Origin: Dokdonella_A sp049583635
Lineage (GTDB): Bacteria > Pseudomonadota > Gammaproteobacteria > Xanthomonadales > Rhodanobacteraceae
Length of the DNA: 12,469 bases
Direction: 5' to 3'
NCBI GenBank assembly: GCA_049583635.1
Contig: JBAUWF010000100.1
Location: forward strand, 1-12,469
Shown here: positions 1 to 6,860 of the stretch, piece after piece
How the letters are laid out: the number at the start of each line of letters is the position of its first letter
How positions within the stretch are numbered: position 1 is the first letter of the stretch
Position numbers and translations under genes: made by a program
Notes under the pieces: model-generated
Database searches by the model: none
Seen by the model: the letters and a program-made list of their open reading frames with translations, nothing else
What the model was told of the DNA's origin: nothing

Positions 1-393
1 GCCAGACGCCTGCCGGCGTTCCTGCAAGCCACGAGTGCGCAGGCGCAACGACGCCTGCCGCAGCTGCGCGGAATCGCCAACTTGCAGGTGCTGGACGACA
101 GCAACGGTGCACAGGGCACCTGGCCCTTGCTGCTCCTGCTGCTACCCGATTCGCATGCACGCGAGGCCGCGCTGGCACGACTGTGGCGCAGCGGACTCGG
201 CATCAGTTGCCTGTTTGTGCATGCGCTGCCCGACTACGACTTTCTGGGTGGCGTTGTCGGCGCCGCCGACGTGCCCAACGCACGCGAGTTCGCGGCACGC
301 AGCCTGACCATCGGCAACAGCCTGTGGCTGGACGATGCCCGCTTCGCGCGCGTTGTAGCCGTACTCGCGGAAGTCTGTGCGCTCGCGACTTGA
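1..393 (+). CDS. DegT/DnrJ/EryC1/StrS-type PLP aminotransferase, C-terminal fragment
   Basis: Frame 1 is open from the first base to the stop at 391-393, so this is the last 130 residues of a gene that begins outside the window. The fragment resembles the small C-terminal domain of DegT/DnrJ/EryC1/StrS aminotransferases: a segment ending in GISCLFVHALPDY, then a PNAREFAARSLTIGNSLWL stretch and a final helix. In this family that region follows the pattern 'GI..y.PlH..p.y' then 'p.A..la.r.l.lp....l'. Family members transfer an amino group to keto-sugars or similar keto substrates using PLP. The catalytic lysine lies in the missing part and cannot be checked. The gene runs towards the arginase-like gene and ends 36 bases from its stop. 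Family call is fairly secure; substrate is unknown. Confidence 0.7.
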   Translation, partial: ARRLPAFLQATSAQAQRRLPQLRGIANLQVLDDSNGAQGTWPLLLLLLPDSHAREAALARLWRSGLGISCLFVHALPDYDFLGGVVGAADVPNAREFAARSLTIGNSLWLDDARFARVVAVLAEVCALAT

Positions 394-429
394 GCCGTAG
401 CCACCCACCTCAAGTCGGCAACGAGCATT

Positions 430-1311
430 TCAGTTTGCTGCGTGCGCATGTACGGCGTCGATCACCGGCAGCAGGCGCAGGTTCAACGCATGTTGATCAG
501 CCTGCCAGCGACGCAAGCAGTCGACGGGAATCGACGCTTGCCGGTCGAGCGCGGACAAGGCCCGTTTCCACCGTTGCCGATAGTGTGCCGCAGACACTTC
601 GCCGGTGATGTCGCTGCCGACGATGCGTCCACGCAGGGCGGTGATCGCGGCGATGAGTTCATGCTCGCGCATGCGGCCCTGGTCCCAGTTGGTACGCACA
701 TCGTCGATGCTGAGCACGTCCTTGTCGATGGACAGGTAAACCGGGTGCGCGCTGACGGCCATCGTCGCGGCGAATGCCTGCAACAGATCCTGCATGTCGT
801 CGAACGCGCGGCACGCGTGCCTCAAACCGACCCATCGCGTCCAGCTGGTGTCGACTCCGCACGACCAATAGGTCAACCGGCGCGCAAACAAGGGCCACAG
901 GCGATTTTCCCATGCATGCGCGAGACCGATGTCGATTGAGGTTATTCCGACCACGTGTACATGCGCAACGTTCGGCAACGCTACCGCACGCCGCACCCAG
1001 GAGCCGCAATGCACGCCGAAGGCAAAGCGCATGTTGTCCGGATGATTGTCGAACACCACCACCTGCAGCGGGCCATGCCGCCGCGCCGCACGAGCGATCA
1101 ACGGCAGGCTGAGGTGGTGGAAATCGCCGCTGCCCGTGAAAACCGTGCCGTGCTCGGACGGCATGTCGTTCTCCAGCACAGCGGCGAATCGGCGCAAAGC
1201 CCGCGAGCTGCAGGCAAAACGAAGCGCATCCGCGTGCGCGCGCAATGCCAACACGCAGCCACCCGGCATCGGTCCCAGCGAGCCGTCCAGATCAAGCGTG
1301 ACCGGTTGCAT
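430..1311 (-). CDS. Ureohydrolase-fold (arginase/agmatinase family) protein
   Basis: A 293-residue protein, about the usual length for an arginase or agmatinase. The metal-ligand motifs of the ureohydrolase fold are present in order: GSGDFHHLS at 60-68 (for GGDHS), DNHPD at 88-92 (for DAHxD), a His-Gly pattern VHCGSW at 100-105, SIDKD at 194-198 (for SxDxD), and SDITGE at 233-238 (for the late acidic motif). Both aspartates of each DxHxD/DxD pair are kept, so two metals (normally manganese) could bind. Family members hydrolyse guanidino compounds, or formiminoglutamate, with water. The motifs deviate from true arginase: the Asp-Pro that normally follows SxDxDxx is replaced by Ser-Ile. The substrate is therefore probably not arginine. 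Translation starts inside the end of the upstream acyltransferase gene (20-base overlap), with GAGGA 11 bases upstream of the ATG, so the two are probably co-expressed. Confidence 0.75.
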   Translation of the reverse strand: MQPVTLDLDGSLGPMPGGCVLALRAHADALRFACSSRALRRFAAVLENDMPSEHGTVFTGSGDFHHLSLPLIARAARRHGPLQVVVFDNHPDNMRFAFGVHCGSWVRRAVALPNVAHVHVVGITSIDIGLAHAWENRLWPLFARRLTYWSCGVDTSWTRWVGLRHACRAFDDMQDLLQAFAATMAVSAHPVYLSIDKDVLSIDDVRTNWDQGRMREHELIAAITALRGRIVGSDITGEVSAAHYRQRWKRALSALDRQASIPVDCLRRWQADQHALNLRLLPVIDAVHAHAAN

Positions 1312-2371
1312 GGCACCGTTGTTCCTCGAACGAGCGATAGTCGCTCTCGAAATGACGCGCCAGACGCCGCAGCGACATGCGGACCAGGCGGCTGCGCGGT
1401 CGCACCAGATGACGAGTGAAGGTCAGTCGCGCGCCCAGATGCGCCTTGATCGCCGGATCGGTCCAGCCGGCAACGTAGCAGCGCAGGCCTTGCGAACGCG
1501 CAAACTCCAGATTGTGCATCCAGCTGATCACATACAGATTGAGATCGCGCGCGCGCGGGTAGGCAAAGCCGACGTATTTGTCGACCAGCATCCCGGCGTG
1601 CACATAGCACAGGTTCCAACCAACCAGCTCGTCGCCATGATGATAGACGAACACCACGCCGCCGCTGCACGCCTCGCACAACACCGCATCCAGAAACGCC
1701 TCGCTCAAGCGGTCGAAGTGAATCTCGCTCTGGGCAAACACATTGCAGTACAGCGCATGAAACTCGGCGCGTACGCGTGCATCCGCGAAATAGGCGCTGC
1801 CGGTCGGCAGCGCCTGCACCTCCAGTTGCGCGCGCGTGCGCAGCTTGCGGCGGACGTCCCGCCGCGCCCCGCGCGACAACCGCGCCAGATACATCTCGCT
1901 GTCGTCGAAATCAATCGGGACCCAGGCCAATGCCTGCCCTTCCAGGATCACGAAACCGCGTTCGATGCAGGCCGCCGCGAAGGCATCCGCCCAAGCATTG
2001 TCGCTCTCGTCCAGCAATGGCGAGGCATGTGGCAAATCCTTGACGATCAAAAACGGTTGTTCGTGCGCATAGGCATCCACCAACAGGTTGGCCAGTGTTT
2101 TCGCATCGGCCGCGTGCGGAAACAGCGCATATTCTGATACCGTGGTACCGATGAAGCGCGTTTGCGGGCGCAAAAGCACGGCGCAGTGCCGGTAACCGGG
2201 CAGTGCGCGTACACGGCGCTGCAGCGCTGGCGCTGCTGTGGTCAACAAGTCAAAGCGGGTGGTGAAGCTGGGTACGCCGGCGATCGACGCATCCACACTG
2301 AAGCCGGGCGGTGGATGTGCCATGAACTGGCGCGGCAGGATCTCCGGTTCGAGCTGGTTCACGAAAGGCAT
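1292..2371 (-). CDS. GNAT/FemAB-like acyl- or aminoacyltransferase
   Basis: From ATG at 2371 the protein has 359 residues. The N-terminal half (to about 150) is divergent. The rest resembles a FemAB-like/BioF2-type GNAT domain: basic motif RRDVRRKLRTR at about 170-180, a helix with FHALYCNVFAQS (204-215), strand GVVFVYHHGDELVGWNLCYV (238-257), and KYVGFAYPRARDLNLYVISW (265-284) followed by GLRCYVAGW. These families join an acyl or aminoacyl group to an amine, for example in cell-wall bridges or in acylation of amino acids. The start is uncertain: no clear Shine-Dalgarno sequence precedes 2371, and ATG at 2323 is an alternative. The open frame extends further upstream over the acyl carrier gene, but that part is antisense and I excluded it. 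The gene is divergent from the ACP/ketosynthase pair and overlaps the start of the arginase-like gene. Confidence 0.72.
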   Translation of the reverse strand: MPFVNQLEPEILPRQFMAHPPPGFSVDASIAGVPSFTTRFDLLTTAAPALQRRVRALPGYRHCAVLLRPQTRFIGTTVSEYALFPHAADAKTLANLLVDAYAHEQPFLIVKDLPHASPLLDESDNAWADAFAAACIERGFVILEGQALAWVPIDFDDSEMYLARLSRGARRDVRRKLRTRAQLEVQALPTGSAYFADARVRAEFHALYCNVFAQSEIHFDRLSEAFLDAVLCEACSGGVVFVYHHGDELVGWNLCYVHAGMLVDKYVGFAYPRARDLNLYVISWMHNLEFARSQGLRCYVAGWTDPAIKAHLGARLTFTRHLVRPRSRLVRMSLRRLARHFESDYRSFEEQRCHATGHA

Positions 2372-2392
2372 GCGCAAGGTTCGCGACCTAGA

Positions 2393-2416
2393 TTGACAGG
2401 CGTTGACCGCATTGAC
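2393..2416 (+). promoter_or_regulatory. Triple TTGAC direct repeat in divergent intergenic region
   Basis: The 133-base gap between the divergent acyltransferase (start 2371) and ACP (start 2505) genes has three copies of TTGAC, beginning at 2393, 2403 and 2412. They are 10 and 9 bases apart, about one helical turn. The first copy reads TTGACA, a perfect sigma-70 -35 hexamer, but no convincing -10 element lies 16-18 bases downstream. The spacing and position fit a regulator binding site controlling both directions. Identity of any regulator is unknown. Confidence 0.3.
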
Positions 2417-2504
2417 GCGCACCGGGCAGGTCCATCCGGCGCGTCGACACGCAAGACTGCCGCGAGCGGATGTTGCGACGCTTGCCTTTCCAAGGATTCC
2501 AACG

Positions 2505-2771
2505 ATGAGCGCAACCGTCCAGCAGCAGATACTCGACATCGTCGCCAAACACGCCGACGTGGATGTCGCCACGCTCAAGCCCGAATCCACTCTTACCGAC
2601 ATGGGCATCGATTCGCTGGAAGCGATCGAGATCATCTTCGATATCGAGGAGCACTTCGATATCACGCTGCCCGACCGCGACCCCGATTTCGACACCGACA
2701 CCGCACAGGGCCTCGTCAACGCCGTCGAAACCGCGCTCGCCGCCAAGGGCAACGCCGCGCCTGCCGACTGA
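2505..2771 (+). CDS. Acyl carrier protein
   Basis: An 88-residue, strongly acidic protein with the four-helix acyl carrier pattern. The phosphopantetheine attachment site is GIDSLEAIE, with the modified serine at residue 37. Helix II after it (LEAIEIIFDIEEHFDI) is typical of AcpP-like and type II polyketide/fatty acid carriers. It carries acyl chains as thioesters in the cytoplasm for the ketosynthase encoded next. The ATG at 2505 is chosen because AAGGA at 2492-2496 sits 8 bases upstream and the length from here matches a normal ACP; the frame is open upstream to 2403 but lacks ACP character there. It is a free-standing carrier with a dedicated ketosynthase, pointing to specialised rather than primary fatty acid synthesis. 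Confidence 0.93.
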   Translation: MSATVQQQILDIVAKHADVDVATLKPESTLTDMGIDSLEAIEIIFDIEEHFDITLPDRDPDFDTDTAQGLVNAVETALAAKGNAAPAD

Positions 2772-2801
2772 GTGCAGCGCGATGATCCACTCGGTCAAGG
2801 C

Positions 2802-4019
2802 ATGCGCCGCGTAGTCATCACCGGCATGGGCGCGATCAGCGCGCTCGGCCATGACGCAGCCAAGTGCTGGCAAGGCGCGCGGGATGGACGCTCGGCGATC
2901 GCCGCGTTGAGGGGATTCGAGGACACCGCAACGCGCGTGCAGGTTGCCGCCCAGGTGCGCGACTTCGATCCGACCGCGCATTTCAACAACAAGCAATTGC
3001 CACTGCTCGATCGCGTCTCGCAATTCGCTCTGGTGGCGGCGCGCGAGGCGGTGGCCCAGTCCGGACTGGATTTTCGCGCCGATGAACTGGGCCGGCGCAC
3101 CGCCTGTGTGGTCGGCACCGGCGTCGGTGGTGAACAAACCAATGACGAAAGTTCGCGACGCATCTACCGGGATGGTAGTGCCCGCCTGCATCCGTTCACC
3201 ATCGTGCGCCGGATGGCCAATGCACCGGCGTCGCACGTGGGCATCGAGTTCGGCCTGTACGGACCGACGTTCTCCGTTGCCAGCGCCTGCGCGTCTTCCA
3301 ACCATGCGCTGGCCCAGGCGCTGGCGCTGGTGCGCAGCGGCACGGCCGACGCTGCCCTGGCCGGCGGCACCGAGGCGTGCATCACCTACGGCGTGCTGCT
3401 GGCATGGGAAGCCATGCGCGTGCTCGCAGACGATACCTGCCGGCCGTTCTGCAAGCAGCGTCGCGGTTTGGTGCTGGGTGAAGGCGCCGGGATGTTCGTG
3501 CTCGAAGAGTACCAACATGCGCGTGCCCGCGGCGCGGAGATCCTGGCCGAACTCGCCGGTGCCGGCCTGTCCGCCGATGCCGCCGACATGGTGATGCCCT
3601 CGGTCGACGGCGCCGCGCAGGCGATGCATGCGGCGCTGGACGACGCCGGACTGGACCCGACGGATGTCGATTACATCAACGCGCACGGCACCGGTACAGC
3701 CGCCAATGACCCCACTGAAACGCGTGGCATCCGCCAGACGTTTGGTGCGCATGCCGAACGGCTGGCGGTATCCTCGACCAAGTCGGTGCACGGTCACGCG
3801 CTCGGCGCGGCCGGTGCGCTGGAACTGGTGGCGGTGCTCGGGGCCTTGCGCGAGGACGTAGTGCCGCCGACCGCCAACTTCATCGATGCCGATCCCGAGT
3901 GCGACCTCGATTATGTGCCCAATCGGCCCCGCGAGCGGCGCGTGCGCGCAGCCTTGTCCAACTCGTTCGCGTTCGGTGGTCTGAATGCGGTACTGGCGTT
4001 GAAACGCTTCCATGAGTGA
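2802..4019 (+). CDS. Beta-ketoacyl-ACP synthase (KAS II / FabF-like)
   Basis: A 405-residue condensing enzyme of the usual FabF length, starting with MRRVVITGMG, the typical N-terminus of the family. The thiolase-fold catalytic triad is complete: Cys163 in SVASACASSNHA, His295 in NAHGTGTAANDPTE, and His332 in KSVHGHALGAAG, with Lys327. The C-terminal glycine-rich motif is NSFAFGGLNAV (387-397), a slight variant of the common GFGGxNA. It performs decarboxylative Claisen condensation of a malonyl-ACP extender with an acyl primer, presumably on the adjacent ACP, whose stop is 30 bases upstream. A GTG at 2772, directly after the ACP stop, is an alternative start adding 10 residues; neither start has a strong Shine-Dalgarno sequence. 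The intact Cys argues for an active synthase rather than a chain-length factor. The extender and chain length cannot be inferred. Confidence 0.93.
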   Translation: MRRVVITGMGAISALGHDAAKCWQGARDGRSAIAALRGFEDTATRVQVAAQVRDFDPTAHFNNKQLPLLDRVSQFALVAAREAVAQSGLDFRADELGRRTACVVGTGVGGEQTNDESSRRIYRDGSARLHPFTIVRRMANAPASHVGIEFGLYGPTFSVASACASSNHALAQALALVRSGTADAALAGGTEACITYGVLLAWEAMRVLADDTCRPFCKQRRGLVLGEGAGMFVLEEYQHARARGAEILAELAGAGLSADAADMVMPSVDGAAQAMHAALDDAGLDPTDVDYINAHGTGTAANDPTETRGIRQTFGAHAERLAVSSTKSVHGHALGAAGALELVAVLGALREDVVPPTANFIDADPECDLDYVPNRPRERRVRAALSNSFAFGGLNAVLALKRFHE

Positions 4020-4040
4020 GCGCGGGTGCGCCACAGTGAC

Positions 4041-4058
4041 GTGCGTGTGCACGCGCAC
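4041..4058. terminator. Near-perfect palindrome between convergent genes
   Basis: The 51-base gap between the convergent ketosynthase (stop 4019) and aminotransferase (stop 4071) genes contains GTGCGTGTGCACGCGCAC. It is an 18-base palindrome with only one non-Watson-Crick pair (G-T). It could fold on either strand and end transcription from both sides. There is no T-tract on either strand, so intrinsic termination would be weak. It could also be a protein binding site. Confidence 0.3.
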
Positions 4059-4070
4059 TCCGACGTACGC

Positions 4071-5483
4071 TCAAGACACGCGCTTGGCGCGTGTCAGCAA
4101 CTGATCGAGCAAGGCCAGACCAAGATCGATTTCCTCGGACGTGATATGCAGCGACGGCGCCAGCGTGATCACGTTCTTGTAGTAGCCGCCGACATCCAGT
4201 ACCAGGCCCATCTTGCGACCGTTGTGATCCAGTTCGCCGGCAAGCCCGATCTCGACCATGCGATCCAGCAATGCACGATTCGGGGTAAAGCCATCTGCCT
4301 CACAAATTTCCGCACGCAGCGCGAGGCCCAGACCGTCGACATCACCAATCTCGGCATGGCGCTTCTGCAAATCGCGAAGACCTTCCAGGAAATGCGCACC
4401 CTTGGCCATCACCATCGACTCGTAGTCGGTTTCGGCCAGCATGCGCATGGTTTCCAGACCGACCGCCGTGCCCAGCGGATTGGATGCGAACGTCGAGTGC
4501 GTCGAACCGGGCGGAAATACCGTCGGATTGATCAGATCCTCGCGCGCCCAGATGCCGGCCAGTGGATTGAGTCCATTGGTCAGTGCCTTGCCAAACACCA
4601 GCACATCGGGTTGTACGCCGAAGTGCTCGATCGCCCATAGCTTGCCGGTACGGAAAAAACCCATCTGAATTTCATCGACGACCAGCAAGATGCCGTACTG
4701 GTCGAGCACGCTTTTCAGGCCCTGGAAGAAGTTCGGCGGCGGAATGACGTAACCACCGGTACCCTGGATCGGCTCAACATAGAATGCGGCGTACTCGCAT
4801 TGTCCGGCCTTGGGATCCCAGACGCCGTTGTATTCGGTTTCGAACAGGCGTGCGAATCGGCTCACGCAGTACTCGCCGTAATCCTCTTTCGACATGCCCC
4901 TCGGGCCACGGAAGTAATACGGAAATTCGATGAATTGGGCGCGATCGAAATGCCCGTAACGTCTCCGATAGCGGTACGACGAGGTAATCGCCGACGCGCC
5001 CAGGGTGCGCCCGTGGTAACCCCCCTCGAAAGCGAACACCAGACTCTTGCCGCCACTGGCGTTACGTACCAGTTTCAGTGAATCCTCGACCGATTGCGAT
5101 CCGCCGACATTGAAGTGCACGCGTCCCTTGCGCCCCCACTTGCGCTCGGCGTCCTCGGCGAGCATGCGTGCCAGCTCAATCCGTGTCGGGTGAAGATACT
5201 GACTGGCAACTTGCGGCAAGGTATCGATCTGCCGCTTCAGCGCATCGTTCAGGCGTTTGTTGGCGTATCCAAAGTTGACGGCCGAGTACCACATCTGCAG
5301 ATCCAGAAACGGCGTCTGCGCACTGTCGTAAAGATAACTACCCTCACAGCCGGTGAATATTTTCGGTGGTTCGCAGTAATGCACCGTGTCGCCGAACGAA
5401 CAATAACGGGCCTCGTCGGCCAGCAAGGCGGCGTCGACATCGGCGCACGCAACCGCCTGCAAGGATGCAACGGTACCGTTCAT
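4071..5483 (-). CDS. Class III (omega-type) PLP-dependent aminotransferase
   Basis: A 470-residue fold-type I enzyme. Visible class III landmarks are the cofactor-binding Gly-Gly-Ser region FNVGGSQSVEDSLK (124-137), aromatic FEGGYHGRT (152-160), EPIQGTGGYV (237-246), the PLP-ring Asp in VVDEIQMGFFRTGK (268-281, Asp270) and the Schiff-base lysine in FGKALTNGL (Lys299). Such enzymes move amino groups between omega-amines, amino acids or aldehydes and a keto acid. The exact substrate is not evident. The ATG at 5483 is chosen because it overlaps the stop of the phosphatase gene as ATGA (4 bases), a hallmark of translational coupling. The frame is open further upstream (to 5540), but that would overlap the phosphatase more deeply. 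It ends convergent with the ketosynthase gene, so it may supply or modify the nitrogen of the cluster's product. Confidence 0.88.
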   Translation of the reverse strand: MNGTVASLQAVACADVDAALLADEARYCSFGDTVHYCEPPKIFTGCEGSYLYDSAQTPFLDLQMWYSAVNFGYANKRLNDALKRQIDTLPQVASQYLHPTRIELARMLAEDAERKWGRKGRVHFNVGGSQSVEDSLKLVRNASGGKSLVFAFEGGYHGRTLGASAITSSYRYRRRYGHFDRAQFIEFPYYFRGPRGMSKEDYGEYCVSRFARLFETEYNGVWDPKAGQCEYAAFYVEPIQGTGGYVIPPPNFFQGLKSVLDQYGILLVVDEIQMGFFRTGKLWAIEHFGVQPDVLVFGKALTNGLNPLAGIWAREDLINPTVFPPGSTHSTFASNPLGTAVGLETMRMLAETDYESMVMAKGAHFLEGLRDLQKRHAEIGDVDGLGLALRAEICEADGFTPNRALLDRMVEIGLAGELDHNGRKMGLVLDVGGYYKNVITLAPSLHITSEEIDLGLALLDQLLTRAKRVS

Positions 5484-6244
5484 GCCATGCGTACTCGCAA
5501 GGGAAGGGGGTCGCGCGAGCCATCGGTAGCAGGCATCCATTCGCTGCCATGCAGTTCCGGCAGCAGTGCCAGCGCGTCGCGAAAATTCTCGATCGCCCGG
5601 TGCTCAATTCCGGCCATACGACAGTGGTCAAGCAGATGCGACTTGGCAAACACCAGATCGGCACTCTCGGCTGCGCAAACGTCAGAACGGCCGTCGCCGA
5701 TCAGCAGCACACGACGCCGACCGCGGCGTTGCCGATCCACGCACGAGCACTTGCAGGTACCGCTGTTGCTGCGGCAATGCGCGAGAGCGTGTGGCGATTG
5801 CATGCGCCATCTGCGCATTCCGGTCGCGACCAGGCGGTTGGCGATGATCGGCAGCTGTCCAAGATCATGCCGCGCAAGGATGCGTGCGATCGCATAGTCC
5901 AGACCATCGCTGACGACGCACAATGGCACGCGAAGCCGCCGCGCCGCTTCGACGAACGCGGGGAAATCCGGATCGATTGACGTCTTGTCGATCAGGCTGT
6001 CCAATTCGCCACGCTCCGCATCGAGCAAGGCAACCTGACCGACCATGCATTGGCGCGAGCCGATGCGACCGTCGCACCAGTCCTGCTCCAGGCGTTCCCA
6101 ACCGGGAAGGGCGAATCGCTTCAACAGGGCGTCGGTGACGTCCTCAACGGCGATGGTGCCGTCGAAATCGCACAGTACTGCCCACTCCGACGCGCGTGTG
6201 CCTGCGGTTGCTGACAAGACCGACATGGCGGGCACACTAGGCAT
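5480..6244 (-). CDS. HAD-superfamily phosphatase, MtnX/phosphoserine-phosphatase-like
   Basis: A 254-residue protein with the HAD motifs in order: motif I CDFDGT with nucleophile Asp26 and acid/base Asp28, motif II Ser in CVVSDGLD, and motif IV IGDGRSD followed by AAESADLVFAKSHLLDHC. The last stretch closely follows the pattern of MtnX-type phosphatases ('GD..tD..aA..aD..FAr..Ll..c'). These hydrolyse small phosphorylated metabolites such as 2-hydroxy-3-keto-5-methylthiopentenyl-1-phosphate. No other methionine salvage gene is visible, so a role in the local pathway seems likelier. Starts at 6244 and 6226 are both possible; 6244 has AAAGG 4 bases upstream. The frame is open to 6382, but the extra stretch lacks conserved character. 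A segment of about 25 residues between motifs II and IV, with CRSNSGTCKCSCVDRQRRGR, is Cys/Arg-rich and unusual. The gene is coupled by ATGA to the aminotransferase. Confidence 0.83.
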   Translation of the reverse strand: MPSVPAMSVLSATAGTRASEWAVLCDFDGTIAVEDVTDALLKRFALPGWERLEQDWCDGRIGSRQCMVGQVALLDAERGELDSLIDKTSIDPDFPAFVEAARRLRVPLCVVSDGLDYAIARILARHDLGQLPIIANRLVATGMRRWRMQSPHALAHCRSNSGTCKCSCVDRQRRGRRRVLLIGDGRSDVCAAESADLVFAKSHLLDHCRMAGIEHRAIENFRDALALLPELHGSEWMPATDGSRDPLPLRVRMA

Positions 6245-6656
6245 GCCGCCTTTCGGTGTCCTTTCCACAGGGCCGGCAAGCCGTTTGCATTCTTCGCCGT
6301 GTTTCCCGGCCAACCGGGTGGTCGGCCCGATACCAGGACGCTCGTTTTCCGCGTCGGGATGGTCGTAATCGACGCAGTCCATTGGTCATTCGCTTCCTGG
6401 CCGCATAGCTCAGGTCGGCGGGCGAACCCGAAGCAGCGGTTTGGTTCGCGTCTCCGGCTTCGACCCGCAGCGGGTGGTCACCCGTGCCTTGGCGTGAATC
6501 GGAAACCAAACGCGGCATGGTTCACACTTTTTTGCTAGGCTGAACGGCGTCGCCGAGCAGATGAAAGTTTCGGTACAGCGTTTCCGGACACCTGAGTCGG
6601 TGGCAGGCGTTTTACGCGACTTTCGTCCCAGGGATCCGGAGTACGAGGGGCTCTGC
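6245..6656. other. Non-coding intergenic region with inverted repeats
   Basis: About 410 bases between the divergent phosphatase and the small ORF/TIR unit. No open frame here looks like a real protein. It contains GTTTGGTT (6439-6446) with its exact complement AACCAAAC (6504-6511). Inside that lies a set of competing short stems: ACCCG (6463-6467), CGGGT (6471-6475) and ACCCG (6480-6484), with another ACCCG at 6426-6430. A T6 run lies at 6528-6533. Promoters for both divergent units must lie here, but I could not identify a consensus sigma-70 pair with confidence. Confidence 0.5.
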
Positions 6657-6860
6657 ATGACGGAGTCGGTTGCCACGGCTGGTTTCGACCACGGCGCATC
6701 GATCTGCATGGGCCGGCGCGTCGACGCGTGGCGCGCGCAGGCATACCGGACGCCTCAGACCCGCCAAGTGCGACGCTCGCGTCTCGCGGCACGCCCGACT
6801 GAGGTCTGCCGCACGCGGCAGCCAGTCGATCCGCTCAAGGTGGCGGAGTGGTTGCGATGA
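6657..6860 (+). CDS. Possible small ORF (67 residues) coupled to TIR gene, unrecognised
   Basis: A 67-residue frame begins at ATG 6657, with AGGGG at 6646-6650 six bases upstream. It ends in a TGA overlapping the TIR gene start as ATGA. Those two features favour translation, perhaps as a leader peptide or coupled small protein. Against it, the protein (MTESVATAGFDHG... ending PLKVAEWLR) is very arginine-rich, has no recognisable domain, signal or membrane segment, and resembles a chance frame in GC-rich DNA. The same frame is open from ATG 6561. I give it low confidence. Confidence 0.27.
   Translation: MTESVATAGFDHGASICMGRRVDAWRAQAYRTPQTRQVRRSRLAARPTEVCRTRQPVDPLKVAEWLR
6845..6848 (+). promoter_or_regulatory. 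Ribosome binding site deciding the start of the first TIR gene
   Basis: GGAG lies 8 bases before ATG 6857. An upstream in-frame GTG at 6848 overlaps this site and has no good site of its own, so 6857 is preferred. Confidence 0.55.

Noticed and set aside
1046..2137. Plus-strand open frame (363 codons) opposite the acyltransferase gene
   Set aside because: It spans the boundary of two well-supported minus-strand genes and has low-complexity, Arg/Ala/Gln-rich composition.
2393..2421. Sigma-70 promoter from the perfect TTGACA at 2393-2398
   Set aside because: The bases 17 positions downstream (CGCGCA) are nothing like a -10 element; the repeat reading is better.
2372..2752. N-terminal extension of the acyltransferase frame across the divergent gap and ACP gene
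   Set aside because: It would be antisense to a certain ACP gene and is Ser/Val-rich without homology; the ATG at 2371 is more reasonable.
2388..4058. Long minus-strand open frame (556 codons) opposite the ACP and ketosynthase genes
   Set aside because: The plus strand encodes complete ACP and ketosynthase active sites; the antisense product has no recognisable features.
6405..6480. tRNA-like stretch (GCATAGCTCAGGTCGG near 6402-6418, followed by a CGGCTTCGACCCG)
   Set aside because: It resembles a D-arm and T-arm, but there is no acceptor-stem pairing, anticodon arm or correct spacing.
6410..6709. Minus-strand 99-codon open frame in the intergenic region
   Set aside because: No good ribosome site, no recognisable domain, and it overlaps inverted repeats and other equally open frames.
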